This document shows positions 1 through 12,530 of a stretch of DNA of 64,000 nt, piece after piece. The notes under the pieces were generated by a model that worked only from the letters and a program-made list of their open reading frames with translations, had not been told where the DNA came from and ran no database searches. Source of the DNA: Capitulum mitella (lineage: Eukaryota; Arthropoda; Thecostraca; Pollicipedomorpha; Pollicipedidae); contig CP099839.1 in NCBI GenBank assembly GCA_030062745.1, positions 30,537,904 to 30,601,903 on the forward strand, written 5' to 3'. Numbering within the stretch: the stretch's first letter is position 1; each line of letters begins with the position of its first letter. The position numbers were made by a program, and so were the translations under genes.

Positions 1-1000
1 CATTTTTGGCCCTGTTGCGGGTAAAAGGAAAATGTCTGCCAAAAAAGCGTTTTTAAGACAGAACTTAAAACTTTATGCGGATGTATAGGCAAATAGTTCG
101 GCAACATAAAGTTACAATTTCGTTTGTCTGAGGCCATTTGACAAGGTCAGGTCAAGGCCAGAAATCAAAATTTGGTTTCATAGTAATAATTTCGGTGCTT
201 TTTTAAATGCCAAATCCGGAATATATGTGATCTGGAAGGGTGCCCTCTACTTGCGTAACAAGTTTCAGATTGATATCAGGTGGGGTCACGGAACTATGAC
301 CTAAAATGTCAGTGCGCGCACTCCATATCACAACAGTTGTAAAACAGAATTTTGGAAACAGAGTGAATTCAAATGATTGGAAACGTTTTCAAGTAATGTG
401 GCATGCCCACAAGATCACTCCAAGTGAATCTAAGGTCAATGAAGGTCATTTAAAGCCAAAGGTCGGAAGCTGACCCGAAGAACATGTGACCATGACAGTT
501 CCCTCTTTTTCATGTTCCTGGCGCCGCCTATTCTAATATTATACAAACATTGCCATATGATTTGTGCTTCTTCAGCATGATACGACTAGTAGAAGCTAAA
601 AGAAGTGTGTTTAACTTTTTGCTAATTCAGTGGAAAAAATAGCTATTCTTGAACCCCTGTGAACGCCTACGAATTTTCTCAAAATCTTAAATTTATGGAC
701 CAGTGGTAAAAGTCCCATCCATGATCTCTCCATTCATGCCAATTTCATCGCAATCGGTCCACAAACAACGGAGTTAGAATAAATAAAAATACCCCCATTT
801 TGACTTTTTTCCCTGTATTCACCCCTTTTGGAATTCTGAAAACCTCTTTTTATAAAAATACGGTATACGTCATGGCAAGTCGATTGTTTTTTTTTTGTTG
901 CGATAAAATTGGTCGTGTAGTTCTCCAGATCTTGGGGGAGAGGACGAATCCGCCTCCCTGCCGAGAATCGGTCAAACCGTTTAGTTCTCCGGGAATATGG
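1..1000 (-). repeat. TTAA-flanked element, family E, copy E1 (left part outside the window)
   Basis: This sequence is a diverged reverse-orientation match to the elements at 7855-9063 and 32727-34148. Shared landmarks are a segment for TTGTTGCGAT(G/A)AAAT near 895-910, the GAATCCGCCTCCC block near 946, and the end CTCCGGGAATATGG at 987-1000. The flanking TTAA seems decayed to TGAA (1001-1004). The start lies beyond position 1. No coding capacity is seen. It is a non-autonomous DNA element; the piggyBac-like assignment rests on the better-preserved copies. Confidence 0.75.
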
Positions 1001-1004
1001 TGAA

Positions 1005-2440
1005 GCATCAACCCATTTGAAAACTTTGTTACATAACGATGCATGCGTTTACACTGCAACATTATTAAAAAAAAACCCTTTGTTTTGTGATCTTGTCCGA
1101 TCTTAATTTGTATGCAATTCAACGTCTGCATTTGTCAATGGAATTTGATTAAGAGTTATCCTTCAGTTCCATCGTCAATCTACAGGTGCTCCTAATGACA
1201 TTCCTTCGCTAACATAACGTGCTTGACGTCGTTTCATAGCGAAGTAATCATCACTTTACGTCTGAAAGGAAAAAGGTCGCTTCTTCGACACATGAGCATC
1301 TCCAGTCAATGTACAGCCTGGTAGTAACACTTCTGCCTGGAACACGATAGGTATATCCGCCATGTTCTTCACGGTCCTGTCACGCGGTAATCTAATAATC
1401 TGAGTCAATAGCTGAACAGCCACGTTTATGAAAGCATTTTAATGTGCGACTCATATTTCTGGACTTATTGTATCTTCACCGCTCATCAAGACGCTGCCGC
1501 TTTTGTCGGCACAAAGCACGACCTGCTCCCGTTTGCTGCACGGCGTCACGGAGTGCGAATTGTCTCTGCAGTCGTTCATGACCGTCAAGATCGTCAGATC
1601 ATTCGGAGCGCCGACTCTCCTCTTTTCTCCGTTCTCCCTCGTCGATGAACCGATGAGTAATCCGTCGTTTGGGGCAGCGTGTGACCACGAAAACCATTAG
1701 CAGACTTTCTCAGCGGCAAGTTTCTCCCATCCACAAAACGGAGCTCTTCCCAGCGGACGGGCTTCTCATCGCTGCCACTTCTGCAGGGAGGCCGAGAGGC
1801 CGAGAGACCGTTTCGTCGTAAAAAGGGTAAACAGTAGAAATGCTCTTAGGCCAGTTTAACGAGATGATTTCTTTTACTCTCCAACAAACCAAACCAAAAC
1901 GTAACTTACTTTTTTCGGATCGCACGTGGTCAAAACGGCTCTGATGTTATAAAAGCCCAAATACTTCGCCACGGCTTCATATGCCTTCGTCAGTGGGATC
2001 AATAGCCTCACATACTGATCAGTGGACCAGTGATCCTACTCACTGATCGGTAGGATTGGCATTCAGTTGAGGTGGGATCAGACAAACCTGTACTCATACA
2101 GACTCCGAAAAGAACTTTATCAACAACTAAGTAAAAAAGTATTTACGGCCCCAAACGAAAACGTGTTTAACATGCCAACAGGCACACCATTTCAACCCAA
2201 TAATGCTACTGCGGTCGATCCGTAAACGAAGAGAAGACTGGAAAGAAATATGCTTCTGAAAGATGACCCGGGTAAAGGGGGGGGGGCAGAAGGGCAAAAC
2301 CGTGGTGTAGTTCCTTCCCATTTACGAGTTTTATCCCACGACGAGCCATCCCTGTAGAGGCTGCGCGAGAATGTTCACTATTAAGCATAACAGCACACAA
2401 AGAAATAATAAAAAAAACAGCAATATCTTCCACTGCGTAT
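1005..2440. other. Intergenic, no gene seen
   Basis: Only short open frames occur here, with no recognisable domain or splice context. Near 1995-2075 there are several overlapping palindromic CTGATCAGTGG/CAGTGATCC/CACTGATCGG words. Nothing else is supported. Confidence 0.5.
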
Positions 2441-2448
2441 GACGTATG

Positions 2449-2593
2449 CAAGGGCGCAAGAAGTGAGGGCAAAGAGACCGCTGCCCTCCCAAACTTTTTT
2501 GAATTTAACGTTGACCCTAAGAGCGTTGACTGGAAAGAATTCACCCAAAATGCCTCTTGCCCCCCCCCCCATGGAGGACTTCCCGCGCCCCTG
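2449..2593. mobile_element. hAT-type MITE, 145 bp, with perfect 8-bp target duplication
   Basis: The left end CAAGGGCGCAAGAAG (from 2449) and the reverse complement of the right end, CAGGGGCGCGGGAAG (to 2593), form imperfect terminal inverted repeats. GACGTATG occurs directly outside both ends (2441-2448 and 2594-2601) and is an exact 8-bp target-site duplication. An 8-bp duplication with CA(G)GGGCG ends is typical of hAT elements. No coding potential; it was mobilised in trans if at all. Confidence 0.85.
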
Positions 2594-2721
2594 GACGTAT
2601 GGTGTGACGTTCTCATTGTAGACGCCCAGTAGCATGACTATTGAAACCGCTAAGGCACATTAAGGGCATATATAACTTTTGCTCGATTTTCACTTTGGTT
2701 TTGCCGTAAATCGGCGCTTAA

Positions 2722-3752
2722 CCCTATTCCTGGCACGGAGCTAGCCGAATCAACGTCTTTCTAGTCAACGCCCTGTTGAAGACGAAAAGAAAATGGCTGC
2801 CAAAATTAGTGTGTTTAAAATAGAACCTAAAACTTTATATGTGTGTATAGATAAATAGCTGGGCAGACATGAAAACATAACTTTGGTAGTATAAAATCAC
2901 TTTATAACGTCAGACCAAGGTCAAAAGTTAAAATTTGCTCTTATGCAATAATTCTGTTGTTGTTTTCCCAAATGCCAAATCCGGAATTTGTTTGACATGA
3001 AAAGTGCCCTCTACTCGTGTACTAAGTTTCAGGTTGATATCAGGTTGGGTCACGGAGCTATGACTTAAAATGTCAATGAATGTTATATCACGACAGACGT
3101 AAAATGGGATTTCAGAGATAAATTTAAATGTTTGGAAACATTTTTAAACGGTATGGATTGACCTCAAGACTATTCCATGTGACTCAAAGGCCATTGGGGG
3201 TCATTTAAGGTCAGAGGTCATAAGCTAACCTGATGAACATGTGATCATTACAGTTACCCCTTCTTCATGTCCTTGGCACCGACTATGCTAACATTATACA
3301 AACAGTTAAATACCATTTGTACTTCTTCAGCATAACTTGACTAGTAAAAGCTAAAAAAGTGCTTTAAATTTCTTATCAATGTGGTTTTTGAAAAACCAGT
3401 CCTCCCATTTTTGAAATTTTGTGAATGCCTACAAATTTCCTTTAAATTTAAAAACTACTGACTAATGGCAAAAGTTCGCTCTCGATTCATGCCAGTTGTA
3501 TCAAATTCGGTTCATAAACAGCAAAGCTACAACATGTCCAAAAATTCCCCCCATTTTGACTTTTGTGCACCCTTTTAAGATTTTGAAAACTTTTTTGGCT
3601 TTTTGGAAAACATTTTACAAAATGTTGTGTACGTCATGGTGAACCAATTGCTGTTTGTTGCGATGAAATCAGATCAATAATTCTCAAGATTTCATGGGGA
3701 CCGAATCCGCCTCCCCTGACGGGCTATACCGTCAAGCCCTCTGGGAATGGGG
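2722..3752 (-). repeat. TTAA-flanked element, family E, copy E2
   Basis: This copy is flanked by TTAA (2718-2721) and a decayed TTAC (3753-3756). The ends CCCTATTCCTGGC and, in reverse complement, CCCCATTCCCAG are the family E inverted repeats. The body aligns in order with copy E1 (for example GCCAAATCCGGAAT near 2972, TTGTTGCGATGAAATC near 3655). It contains an AGGTCAGAGGTCA direct repeat with 1-bp spacing near 3210. No open frame of note. Confidence 0.8.
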
Positions 3753-3756
3753 TTAC

Positions 3757-6166
3757 GCTTAAACAGCTCTCTGTAAAATACACCTACATTTATGATAACT
3801 GTAGACTTTAGCTGCATAAATTACGGAATGGAAGAACTGACACAGTCGGTAACTGTGAGTAACTTTGAATCATGGCGTCTCCGACGAATATTTTGTCTTT
3901 TTTAAAATAATTTCTGAGGTTCAGGAGGCCGATTACTGTGATAAAAGCGAATGGTTTCTGCACATTTCGAGATGTTCACGTCTGTTTCCGGATGCATGTA
4001 TGTATTAATTGCATGTATGCATATCCCGCATGCTAGGAATGGGACATGCCGTATTCAGTCAAGAACGAACCGACCGCGGCCGAGAGCCTCCTGCCTCTAT
4101 TTTCAGAAAAAGATTTACAGGGCAGGTGGATGCGACCGAAAAGTCACATTGGCATTTTTATTCGGAACTTTTCTTCGGGTGGGAGATGTGCACAGCATTG
4201 TCTGCGTTTGGACACTGTTTACGTTTTTGTCACGGGAGCACGGCACCATGTATACTGTCACTTAGATTTTATCCCATGCCTAGCATCATTGGTACCTCTG
4301 CTCGATACCGAATAAACTGAGTAGCCATGAGAACCGCAAAGTGCCAATAGACTGTACTAACAATGGTGATTTTTTCTGGAAATGCACCTTGAAATTTCTA
4401 CGCGCAAGATTTAAACAGGGCACAATAGGCCTTTTCATTGTGGCAATGCGTGACTTTAATAACAATTTACCTTTTTAGGGGATGTCGGCTGGGTTATTAT
4501 GCTACTATGTCAACGGGAATCTCTTATCTGTGGATCGACATATACGCGTGTCATCTATATCAATGTCAGGACCAGTCCTAGATCCCGTTAAATGACTGAA
4601 TGCCGTACCTTGCTTTTGTGCTAATTTAGCCAAGTACTAATCTTTGACACCTCAAATGTGAATGGAAAGACAGCAGTACAGAATTCTGAAATTTTAAGAA
4701 AGTTTCCTATTAAAGAATTTTTAAGGAGAGTTGGGAACAAATGGAGAAGAAGGAAGCGATTTTGTTGGTTACCGCTGAACTGGTTTTGGTAGTTCCCCGA
4801 TCGCCCAGCATCTTCAGACAGGCGCTGCTCCGCCCAGCATCTTCAGACAGGCGCTGCTCCGCCCAGCACCTTCAGACAGGCGATACTCTGCCCAGTATCT
4901 TCAGACAGGCGCTACTCACATTGCAACAGTTCGTCTCGAAACCGCAAACCACGTGACTTACTGCCTGGCCGCGGGGCGATGTGGCGACAGGACGGACAGC
5001 AGATGGCCATACGTGCACAGCACTACTACGTCGACACAAAACAGGGCACCAGTCATCGTGAAGTAACGCACGAATTGACGGATCCTGCGTCGGTGCTGCA
5101 ATCGTCGTGAAGTGTGCAATGCACGTGCACGAACTGTGGCTGGCAAACTATGGTCCGCGGGCAGGTTGTTACCCACCAGCGGCACACGTGGCTGAGAGTA
5201 CTCCGCCTTTTGTTCTCGTCCGGCGAGCCGTTTAAACAGTCGCCGTCGGTTTTTGCCGTGTCCGCGGTGTGTTGCCACCGGACGTCCGTGATCTGTGTAC
5301 GACGCTCTGTGAGCCGCTCACGTCAGAGCCGCGCCGACGGAGGGCGGGGCGGGCCGGAGCGACCGTGGCACTTTTACTCCGCGCGGCCTTCCTCGCGCCA
5401 TGGGCTGCGCTCATTGTTTGTGTGCGACCGAGCCTGCCCTGCACCTGTAAACGCACGTTACGCCTGCTGTGTCGCAAAACCGGCGAGTGGCGCGTCGCAA
5501 GAGGCTACTCGTAGCGTAATGCTGCTCGAGCCTGGTTTCCCAATGGTCCAAGCAGCGTTGAGCTGTGTTTGAAATGTAGCTTCACTGAAGCGTGGAACCT
5601 GAGGCAGACTTCACAGGGGATCTGAGCTTTACTGCTGCTATCAACAGATGGACACGCACAACGTCGCTTATGACGAAACTGAATCGCTCCACTTAATGAC
5701 ACGTTAAAGTGCCGATGTAGGACTGTAAACAACAACGGCTCTAAACACTATTTTTGGGCTTTTAAACAAAATCGTACCAGGCCACAAGCTGGTGAAGTCG
5801 TGAACAAACTGTAGCCGGCACCTCCTCGTGAAGAATACGGAAACGTGCTGCAAAAAAAACAACGCAGAACAAATGAACGCACTTTGCAGTTGTATCCTAG
5901 ATCTGCCTAGTGCTGCAAGCGCGTGTTTTCAATAGGTGATGTCGAAAGTCAGCCGAAGAAAAACTATTCTATTCTTCTGCGTTAATCCGTATAGAAGAAT
6001 GCTGCCTTCAACTATAGGCTATATGGTCACGTTTTCATTAGCCATACGAAGTTTTTGACTGTTGGTAGTTGGGTTGTATATCTTTGTATTTGTCTCACAC
6101 GACACAATTTTGATGGGAAGTTGTCCCACCCTGCTTCCACGTGGTGCGTTTAAACCACTCATCTGC
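3757..6166. other. Intergenic, no gene seen apart from a short tandem repeat
   Basis: The stretch holds the 29-bp tandem repeat at 4803-4918 and a moderately GC-rich patch (4960-5560) with overlapping frames on both strands. None has a recognisable domain. I make no gene call. Confidence 0.4.
4803..4918. repeat. 29-bp tandem repeat, 4 copies
   Basis: Unit GCCCAGCATCTTCAGACAGG followed by nine more bases starts at 4803, 4832, 4861 and 4890. The first two units are identical; the third and fourth carry a few substitutions. Because 29 is not a multiple of 3, the array shifts frame at each unit, which argues against a coding role. Confidence 0.95.
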
Positions 6167-6170
6167 TTAA

Positions 6171-7850
6171 ACCGCGCCCGACTGGTACCCTGACATAGAC
6201 GGCCGGACCCGGGAGGCGTTTCAGCCTCCCCCTCTACCTCGCGAAAGAAACGTCGAATAAAAATTAAACATATATCATCGGAAAGTTCGTCATGAGTACG
6301 TTACAAGGCACTGATTTTTTGGAGGGAGAATTTTTGCAAAATAATGCAACCTTTTGGGCTATATATATAAAATTTCAGAAGAGCTCTAGCTACGCCCGCA
6401 ACAAAGCTAAAGCAGTTCTAAGCATTTCAATGAAACTCTCATAGAGGCTACATTACTTATAATTTAGGACATACATATAATTATATATTGCATCAGGTGA
6501 CATGATATGATGCCATTTTTTATTCCCCTATATTTGTAAGGTTTTTGAACATCGCTGGCGAGTTGCTGTCCATGTGTGTTTCCAGAACGGTAGAAATGAT
6601 TAATACGAACATTTTTTAAGTCCCGACAGGCTTGAATAGCAATGACCCGAAGTGACCTGGTCTTGTTACCTGACCCTTCATCCGTTCCTCCATTCAGCCG
6701 TTTTCTTTGCATTGTTTCGTGTTCTGTCGAGGACCAATAACAACGCAAGCAAAAAGACAAGAAGTATCTCTGGATTGAAACTCTTTGGGTCTCCCAGCAG
6801 TTATTAGTAGGATACTGCATAAGGTCAGTTATATGACCTGGCCTGAAGCAGGATCATGATCTGATTGAAACACTTTTGTGTTTCATCTTCTTATGCCTAG
6901 ATCAAGAAATGGACCAGAGAGATAAACCTGGACATCTAAATATTAACTAAGATTCTACCACGGTGACCTCGCTTGACCTCAAGTGACTATGGAAGCGTCT
7001 TGTGCAATTTTGGACTGCGCATTAGACGTAAGTGCCTATTTTTACCCCAGGGATCAACAGAATGGGATTGAGACTCGTTTTTGCTAGCCTAACCCAAATG
7101 TGACCTGACTTGACCTCATGACCCTTCTCGTGGGTGAACACCGTTTGTCCTACTTAGTGACTTCCTTGGCCCAGGAATGCATTTCAGGCACCAGAAATGC
7201 ATTTCAGCTTCGACACGGTGACTTCGCATAACCTCAGGCGATTTAAGGTCACTTCACAGCTTGGAAGAGCCCTGATGACATTTTGGATTGGAAAGTCGAC
7301 TTCAGTGCCTATTTTTACCCCAGGAATCATCGAAACGGGATTTTAGACCCCTTTTTGCTAATTCATCCCAAATGCGACCTGGCCTGACCTAATGGCCCTT
7401 CATGTAGGTCAACATCATTCGTCATATTAAGTGACTTTCTTGGCCCAGAAAGGCATTTCAGGCACCAACAAGCCAAAGAATTGCTTCAAAACCGTTAGAA
7501 ATGAGAACATTGGTGGAAACTGAGCTGACCTCAGTCCATTGACCTTGACTTTAAAAAAAACCGAGATAGCGTAATTCTTGAGAATGTCCACGACTGCTAC
7601 CCCTAAAAGTTTTAAGTCGATTGATAGGACGGCGTGATTTGTAGAAGACTTGAAAAGTCGTAGGTTGGCCTTTTTACATGACCTAGGTCAGTGACTGGCA
7701 CGACCGGAAATTGAAGATTGTGCAGGACATACAAAAATAATGTAAGAGAAGGCATTGAAAATTTCAGCGCCCTGCGCAAGCCGTATTGTTTGCTATCCAC
7801 CAAAAGTCTTTGGAGGGCGTCAAAACGACCTCCCCCCGGTTGGGCAAGGG
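6171..7850 (+). repeat. TTAA-flanked element, family A-like, copy A3 (1680 bp)
   Basis: It is bounded by TTAA at 6167-6170 and 7851-7854. The left end ACCGCGCCCGACTGG resembles the left ends of A1 and A2. The right end, in reverse complement CCCTTGCCCAACCGG, is a weaker match. The interior is rich in TGACCT words and contains a ~255-bp direct duplication (6961-7215 and 7216-7470). The right TTAA is shared with element E3, so the two lie back to back. Confidence 0.6.
6961..7470 (+). repeat. Internal direct duplication within element A3
   Basis: Two diverged units start CGGTGACCTCGC (6961) and CGGTGACTTCGC (7216). They share GTGCCTATTTTTACCCCAG (about 7032 and 7305) and CTTGGCCCAG plus GCATTTCAGGCACC blocks. 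The offset drifts from about 255 to 273 bp because of indels. Confidence 0.8.
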
Positions 7851-7854
7851 TTAA

Positions 7855-9063
7855 CCCTAGTCCCGGAGGGCTAGACGGTATGGCCGATTCCCAGCAGGGG
7901 GGGGGCGGATTCGGCCCCCCCTGAGATCTCGAGAACTACTTGTCCGATTTCATCGCAACAAACGGCAATCGATTTGCCGTGAGGTGAACTACATTTTTAT
8001 AGAAAGAAATTTTCAAAATTTTGAAATTTGTGGATACAGGGGGGCAAAAATGTCAAAATGGGGGGTACTTTTGGACTTCGTATAACTCCGTTGTTTATGG
8101 ACCGATTTCGATGAAACTGGCATGAATCGAGAGATTATGAATAGGGCTTTTACCATGGGTCCGCAAATCTGAAATTTTGAGAAAATTCGTGGGCGTTCAC
8201 AGGGTTTCAAAAATAGCAGGATTAGTTTCCTAACAACTGGATGAACAAAAGAGGCAAACACCCTTTTTTGGCTCTGCTAGTCATGTTATACTAAAGAAGT
8301 ACAAATCGCATTACAATGTTTGTATAATGTTAGCATAGGCGGTGCCAGAGACATGAAAAAGGGGGAAATGTCATGGTCACACGTTTCTCCGATCAACTTG
8401 TGACCTTTGACCTTAAATGACCTCCAGTGACCTTGGAGCCACTTGGAATGATTTTGTGTGCAGTTAAGATTATCTGAAAACGTTTTGAATAATTTGAATT
8501 CACTCTGTTTTAGAAATTCCATTTCCCGGCTATTGTGGCAATGGGTACGCGCACTGACATTTTAGGTCATAGCTCCGTGACCCAACCTGATATCAAGCTG
8601 AAACTTGGTACATAAGTAGAAGGCACCCTTCTACGTCATATGTCTTCCGGGTTTGGCATTTGAAAAAAACTGCGCCGAAATTATTACGAAAAAACAAATT
8701 TTGACTTTTGACCTTGACCTGACCTTGTAAAATAACCTCAGGTAAACAAAACTACATCTGCACATGGCCCAACTATTTAGCTATACATCAATATAAAGTT
8801 TTAAGTTCTATCTTAAAAACTCGATTTTTGGCAGACATTTTCCTTTTACCCTTAACATGGCCAAAAATGGCATGAGGTGCCCCCCAAAAACGTTGCCTGA
8901 CTCCGCCCCTGAGCAAAGTGGAATTTTGAAATTTTGTCACAGCACGTAGAAAGAATAGCTAGGAAAAGTCACCAAGTTTCGTGAAGCTGCGTTAAAAAGC
9001 CTGGAATTGGCAAGCAAAAAACCCGAGGGGGGGCGGATTCCGCCCCCCCTGCCGGGAATAGGG
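7855..9063 (+). repeat. TTAA-flanked element, family E, copy E3 (1209 bp, best-preserved ends)
   Basis: TTAA lies on both sides (7851-7854 and 9064-9067). The ends are CCCTAGTCCCGG and, in reverse complement, CCCTATTCCCGGC. Just inside each end is a G-rich/C-rich self-complementary block (GGGGGCGGATTCGGCCCCC near 7902-7920; GGGGGGCGGATTCCGCCCCC near 9038-9057), so each end can fold as a hairpin. The length, TTAA and CCC-start fit a non-autonomous piggyBac-type element. Two clusters of TGACCT half-sites lie at 8401-8433 and 8709-8725. Confidence 0.85.
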
Positions 9064-9067
9064 TTAA

Positions 9068-11309
9068 ACTGATTGTGTTCCGATGGGGCCGATCAACACC
9101 ATACCAATGACACCACTCTGCCGAAGGAATCGACTGATTGCTGTTAGACACACCGATCTCCTTGACAATAATTTTGCCAAAGAGTCCGGATCACTTTCAA
9201 ACCAGCCCCTGTCACGGTCTGGTCGCTGGGCTTGGCCCACGGTCGAGATTGTTCGGGGAGCCACCGACCAGGTCCATCACCATGGCTATGATTGGAGCTC
9301 TCTCTGCCGGCGTCACGAGCGTGACGCGATTGGGCCGCCCAGTTCCCTTCTCCTGCAGTGTGTCGTTCTCATTAGAGTGGCCGGAACTCTGCGCAACATG
9401 CAGTTTCACGGAACGGTAGTGGTGTTTCTCTTCGTCGCTTATCAGGCATAAGCATGTGACGACAGCTGCATTCTGCTACAGTAGTTACGATGCTAGCAGC
9501 AGACTGGTTAGTTACATAAGCTGTTGTACATAAGTACATATACGTGTTTCAGCTCAGCAGCTGTACACCAAATGAGCTAACAAGATCTACGTTCAGAATG
9601 GCACGTATCATGCATTTCTGTTGAGCAAGACGTGAGCCCGGAACGTGGTATCAAGACCGCTCAGTCTGTCGCGATAAGATTGAATTCCGACAGCAGCTTC
9701 AGTCCAGTAGACTGAGTCATTGGCGCGATCCCAACTCAGGCTTCTGGTGTTGCGAGAAGCCGAAGCCTTGCTGTTTGAGTCCACTGTATGATGTGTTGAT
9801 TGTTCAAGTCGAGATTTCCGAAAACTGTTGGGATCTGAGTAGTCCGTTTCGTTTCAGTCATTGCCATAGGCTCAGCGTCAAAATCTATGCCATCTGTGGG
9901 ATCTAGATCTAGACCTATGCCATCTAGAAGATCTAGACCCTCTCCCCAATATCTCAAACTATAACTGATTGCTCCATGTATCAGCACGATCTGGCAGTTT
10001 CCTGATCTAATCTAATCTAATCTCATCCTGATCTCATTCCTGACCACGCGTTTGCGATGAGCATGGAACAAACCTCCCCTCCTCTGGAAACTCCCGGCGT
10101 GCCCAGTCAGCCGAGAACCCCAGACAGCTCGGCCTGTTTTGTTTCTGGGAACAGACTCCGTGACATTTCTCACTGATCTCGACCAGATTCCGTGGCTGCT
10201 GTGCACCATAAACAATCAGCTTTCTCAACAGAAACGACGGTGACAAAGCGAGAAGCTTGGAGCCGCTGTGGTCCCGTGTAGTTTACCGACTATTTCCTAC
10301 ATCAGCGCGGGAGTCACCAAACACAAAGGTCGATGGCCTGGTGATAGCTATATAGTGTTGCAACAGATGTCAGATGCTACGGCTCCATTACGTCACCACC
10401 TCCCATGCGCCGTATCCGGCGTGGTGGCTAGTGTGTCATAGCAGGCAGATATTGAATTCCGTAGCCTGTCGTTCCATTGCACGCAAACTTTTCCTTTCCA
10501 ACGACCTCTTTCGCTTTGCCAGACCTGCAAAACAGGGTGCAACTGCAGGTCTTGGCCCGGCGTCAGAGAATGACGCTGCAGAAAGCAGTGTTTGATTTGT
10601 AGCCAGGTCGAAGCCTATTTGCAGCTTTTTGACAACTTTATTGACAGGTTTCGTGGTTGCTAGGATGGCTTTCGCCTGGAGGATGGGAAATAGTACCACC
10701 TCATCTCGTTGGTCTTATCCTGGCCCAATACAGCTGCCAGGCTCGACCTCCTGTGCTCAGTCAGCGCGGTCAGGGCAAAGCCGGGCATCGGCTAAAACCT
10801 GCTGCAGAGATCGACGTCACTTTCGTGATTCGGAGTTCGGCCTCGATAGACGAACTCTCCTCTGATCACAGACACATTGTAACTTTACAGATAGAGAGCG
10901 ATACACGTGCATCCCTAGCTTTAAAATGTACGAACTTTAGAACTATTAAACGAACTTTTTACATCACCATGGCGAAGCCAATATCTATTCCCACAACACA
11001 TGTAATACTGTACCAACATATCTACGAAGTAGTAGAGTAAGTGCTTCTGTACGAACTTCTGTATCAAGGGTAACTGATACATAATATTGGATATTATTAA
11101 ACTGTTGCACAAATGATGCATGACATTATACTTTTTTCCAGTCCATGATAACATTTTTAACAACAATAAGCATCTTGGGCTACATTTCCTTTTGGAATTC
11201 ACGCCAGTTATTGCTGGCTTCACTCTCTTGTCACCTATCGCATTCCATGAGCACTTGCTCTCCATACACCCCCATATCTATAGCTATGTTACATGATGTA
11301 TCAAGATGC
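9068..11309. other. Intergenic, low-repeat stretch, no gene seen
   Basis: This is mixed-composition sequence between elements E3 and A1. Open frames up to 127 codons exist on both strands (for example 9083-9451 and 10657-11040), but none shows a domain, conserved motif or credible splice structure. A small pentamer run (CTAAT repeated) occurs near 10008-10022, and GATCTAGA words repeat near 9901-9935. Confidence 0.4.
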
Positions 11310-11313
11310 TTAA

Positions 11314-12526
11314 CCCGCGCACGACCGTCGGTCCGTTTCGAACATCGGCGACTGGGGGGGGGGCAGTTGGCCGCCCCCCTTTAACTCACGAACGGTTAGT
11401 CGCGCGATAAAAATAAGCACACCGTTGGAAAGCTTGTGACGAGTACAGCTCGAAACTGGCCTCATTTTTAGTTTTAGATAATATGTAAGCCAATTCACAC
11501 CCTATAAATGTTTTCGCACAGCCGACTGCATGAGACCGAGAAATGGCCAGAATCTCAAGGGCTGTGACTAACAACGCATAGGTAAATGCGCCAGCGCACA
11601 AGTAAAGGTCCCCGGATGCCGATACACGTCTAATTTCTCAGATTTGTTCAATATATACCCCGAAACGTTGAGTTAAAGACACGGCAATTCTCGCGCTAGC
11701 TATAGGCGTGCGCCGCTGCCGTATGCGGTCACAAAATTGACGGGAACTAATTTTAACGTTCCTTTATTTTCGCGAAAAAAGACGATCTATGTAAATTTTA
11801 TTGATCTTTGTGGTTCTTGTGATGGTTTCTCGTGCTTAAATTTTGGAAAAATTCATTAATTACCAGTCTACACAATTGGCGGAGCTTTATTGGTGAGAGC
11901 CTGTTTATTTCCAAAATATGCTACTTTTTCAAACTTTTTGAGGTTCCTGGCATTACTCACGTTTGTGCAAGCTAGTTCTGCCATTTTCTACTCATTCTGA
12001 GTAATTCATCGTCGATTTTGACGGTGGTACAATTTGGCTCACTACAGTTATTCATGACCTGACCTCAGGTCAATGGCTGGAAGTCATTGGTACTTTGCCC
12101 AATGACGGTAACTAGATGTCTGCTTCATTCCACACTAAAAATGTTATTCCGTCAATTTCCGAAAAAAACGACCACATATCCTAAATATGGGCTTGAACTT
12201 AGGTCAGTGACCCGGAAAAGTCCGAAAAATCTGAGATAGCAGATTTGTTGCATCTATCACGATCACTAATCCCTGACAGTATTATTGAGATGTCTTGTTT
12301 CGCGAAAAATTGGAGGGCGCTAAACTTTTTTGGACATGGACATAGGTCTGTTTGACCTGACTTAGGTCAGGCACCGGACCTGACCTGAGGTCAAAATTTT
12401 GACACGAGATGTAAAATTAATGCAGCAAAAGGTACACAAAGTTTCGTGACTCTGTGTTTGTTCGTTCATTCGCAATCTTAGAAAAACCTCAGGGGGGCAG
12501 TCAACTGCCCCCCAGTCGGGGACGGA
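11314..12526 (+). repeat. TTAA-flanked element, family A, copy A1 (1213 bp)
   Basis: TTAA flanks both ends (11310-11313 and 12527-12530). The left end CCCGCGCACGACCG pairs with the reverse complement of the right end, which begins TCCGTCCCCGACTGG. A G/C-run hairpin (GGGGGGGGCAGTTGGCCGCCCCCC) is near the left end and AGGGGGGCAGTCAACTGCCCCCC near the right. Copy A2 aligns to it on both sides of its insertions, so A1 serves as the uninterrupted reference copy. It is rich in AGGTCA/TGACCT words (12340-12400). Confidence 0.8.
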
Positions 12527-12530
12527 TTAA

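Noticed and set aside
1948-1994. TATAAAAG followed by TCAGT as a promoter
   Set aside because: The spacing to the initiator A is about 44 bases, too long for a TATA-directed start, and no gene follows.
4741-4956. Repeat-containing small protein over the 29-bp tandem repeat
   Set aside because: A 29-bp unit changes reading frame in every copy, so the repeat is not preserved as a peptide.
7902-7920. Intrinsic terminator or small RNA hairpin at G/C-run palindromes
   Set aside because: The same palindromes recur at both ends of TTAA elements, so they are transposon sub-terminal structures.
9083-9451. 122-codon plus-strand frame as a gene
   Set aside because: No domain, no start or splice support, and competing frames on the other strand.
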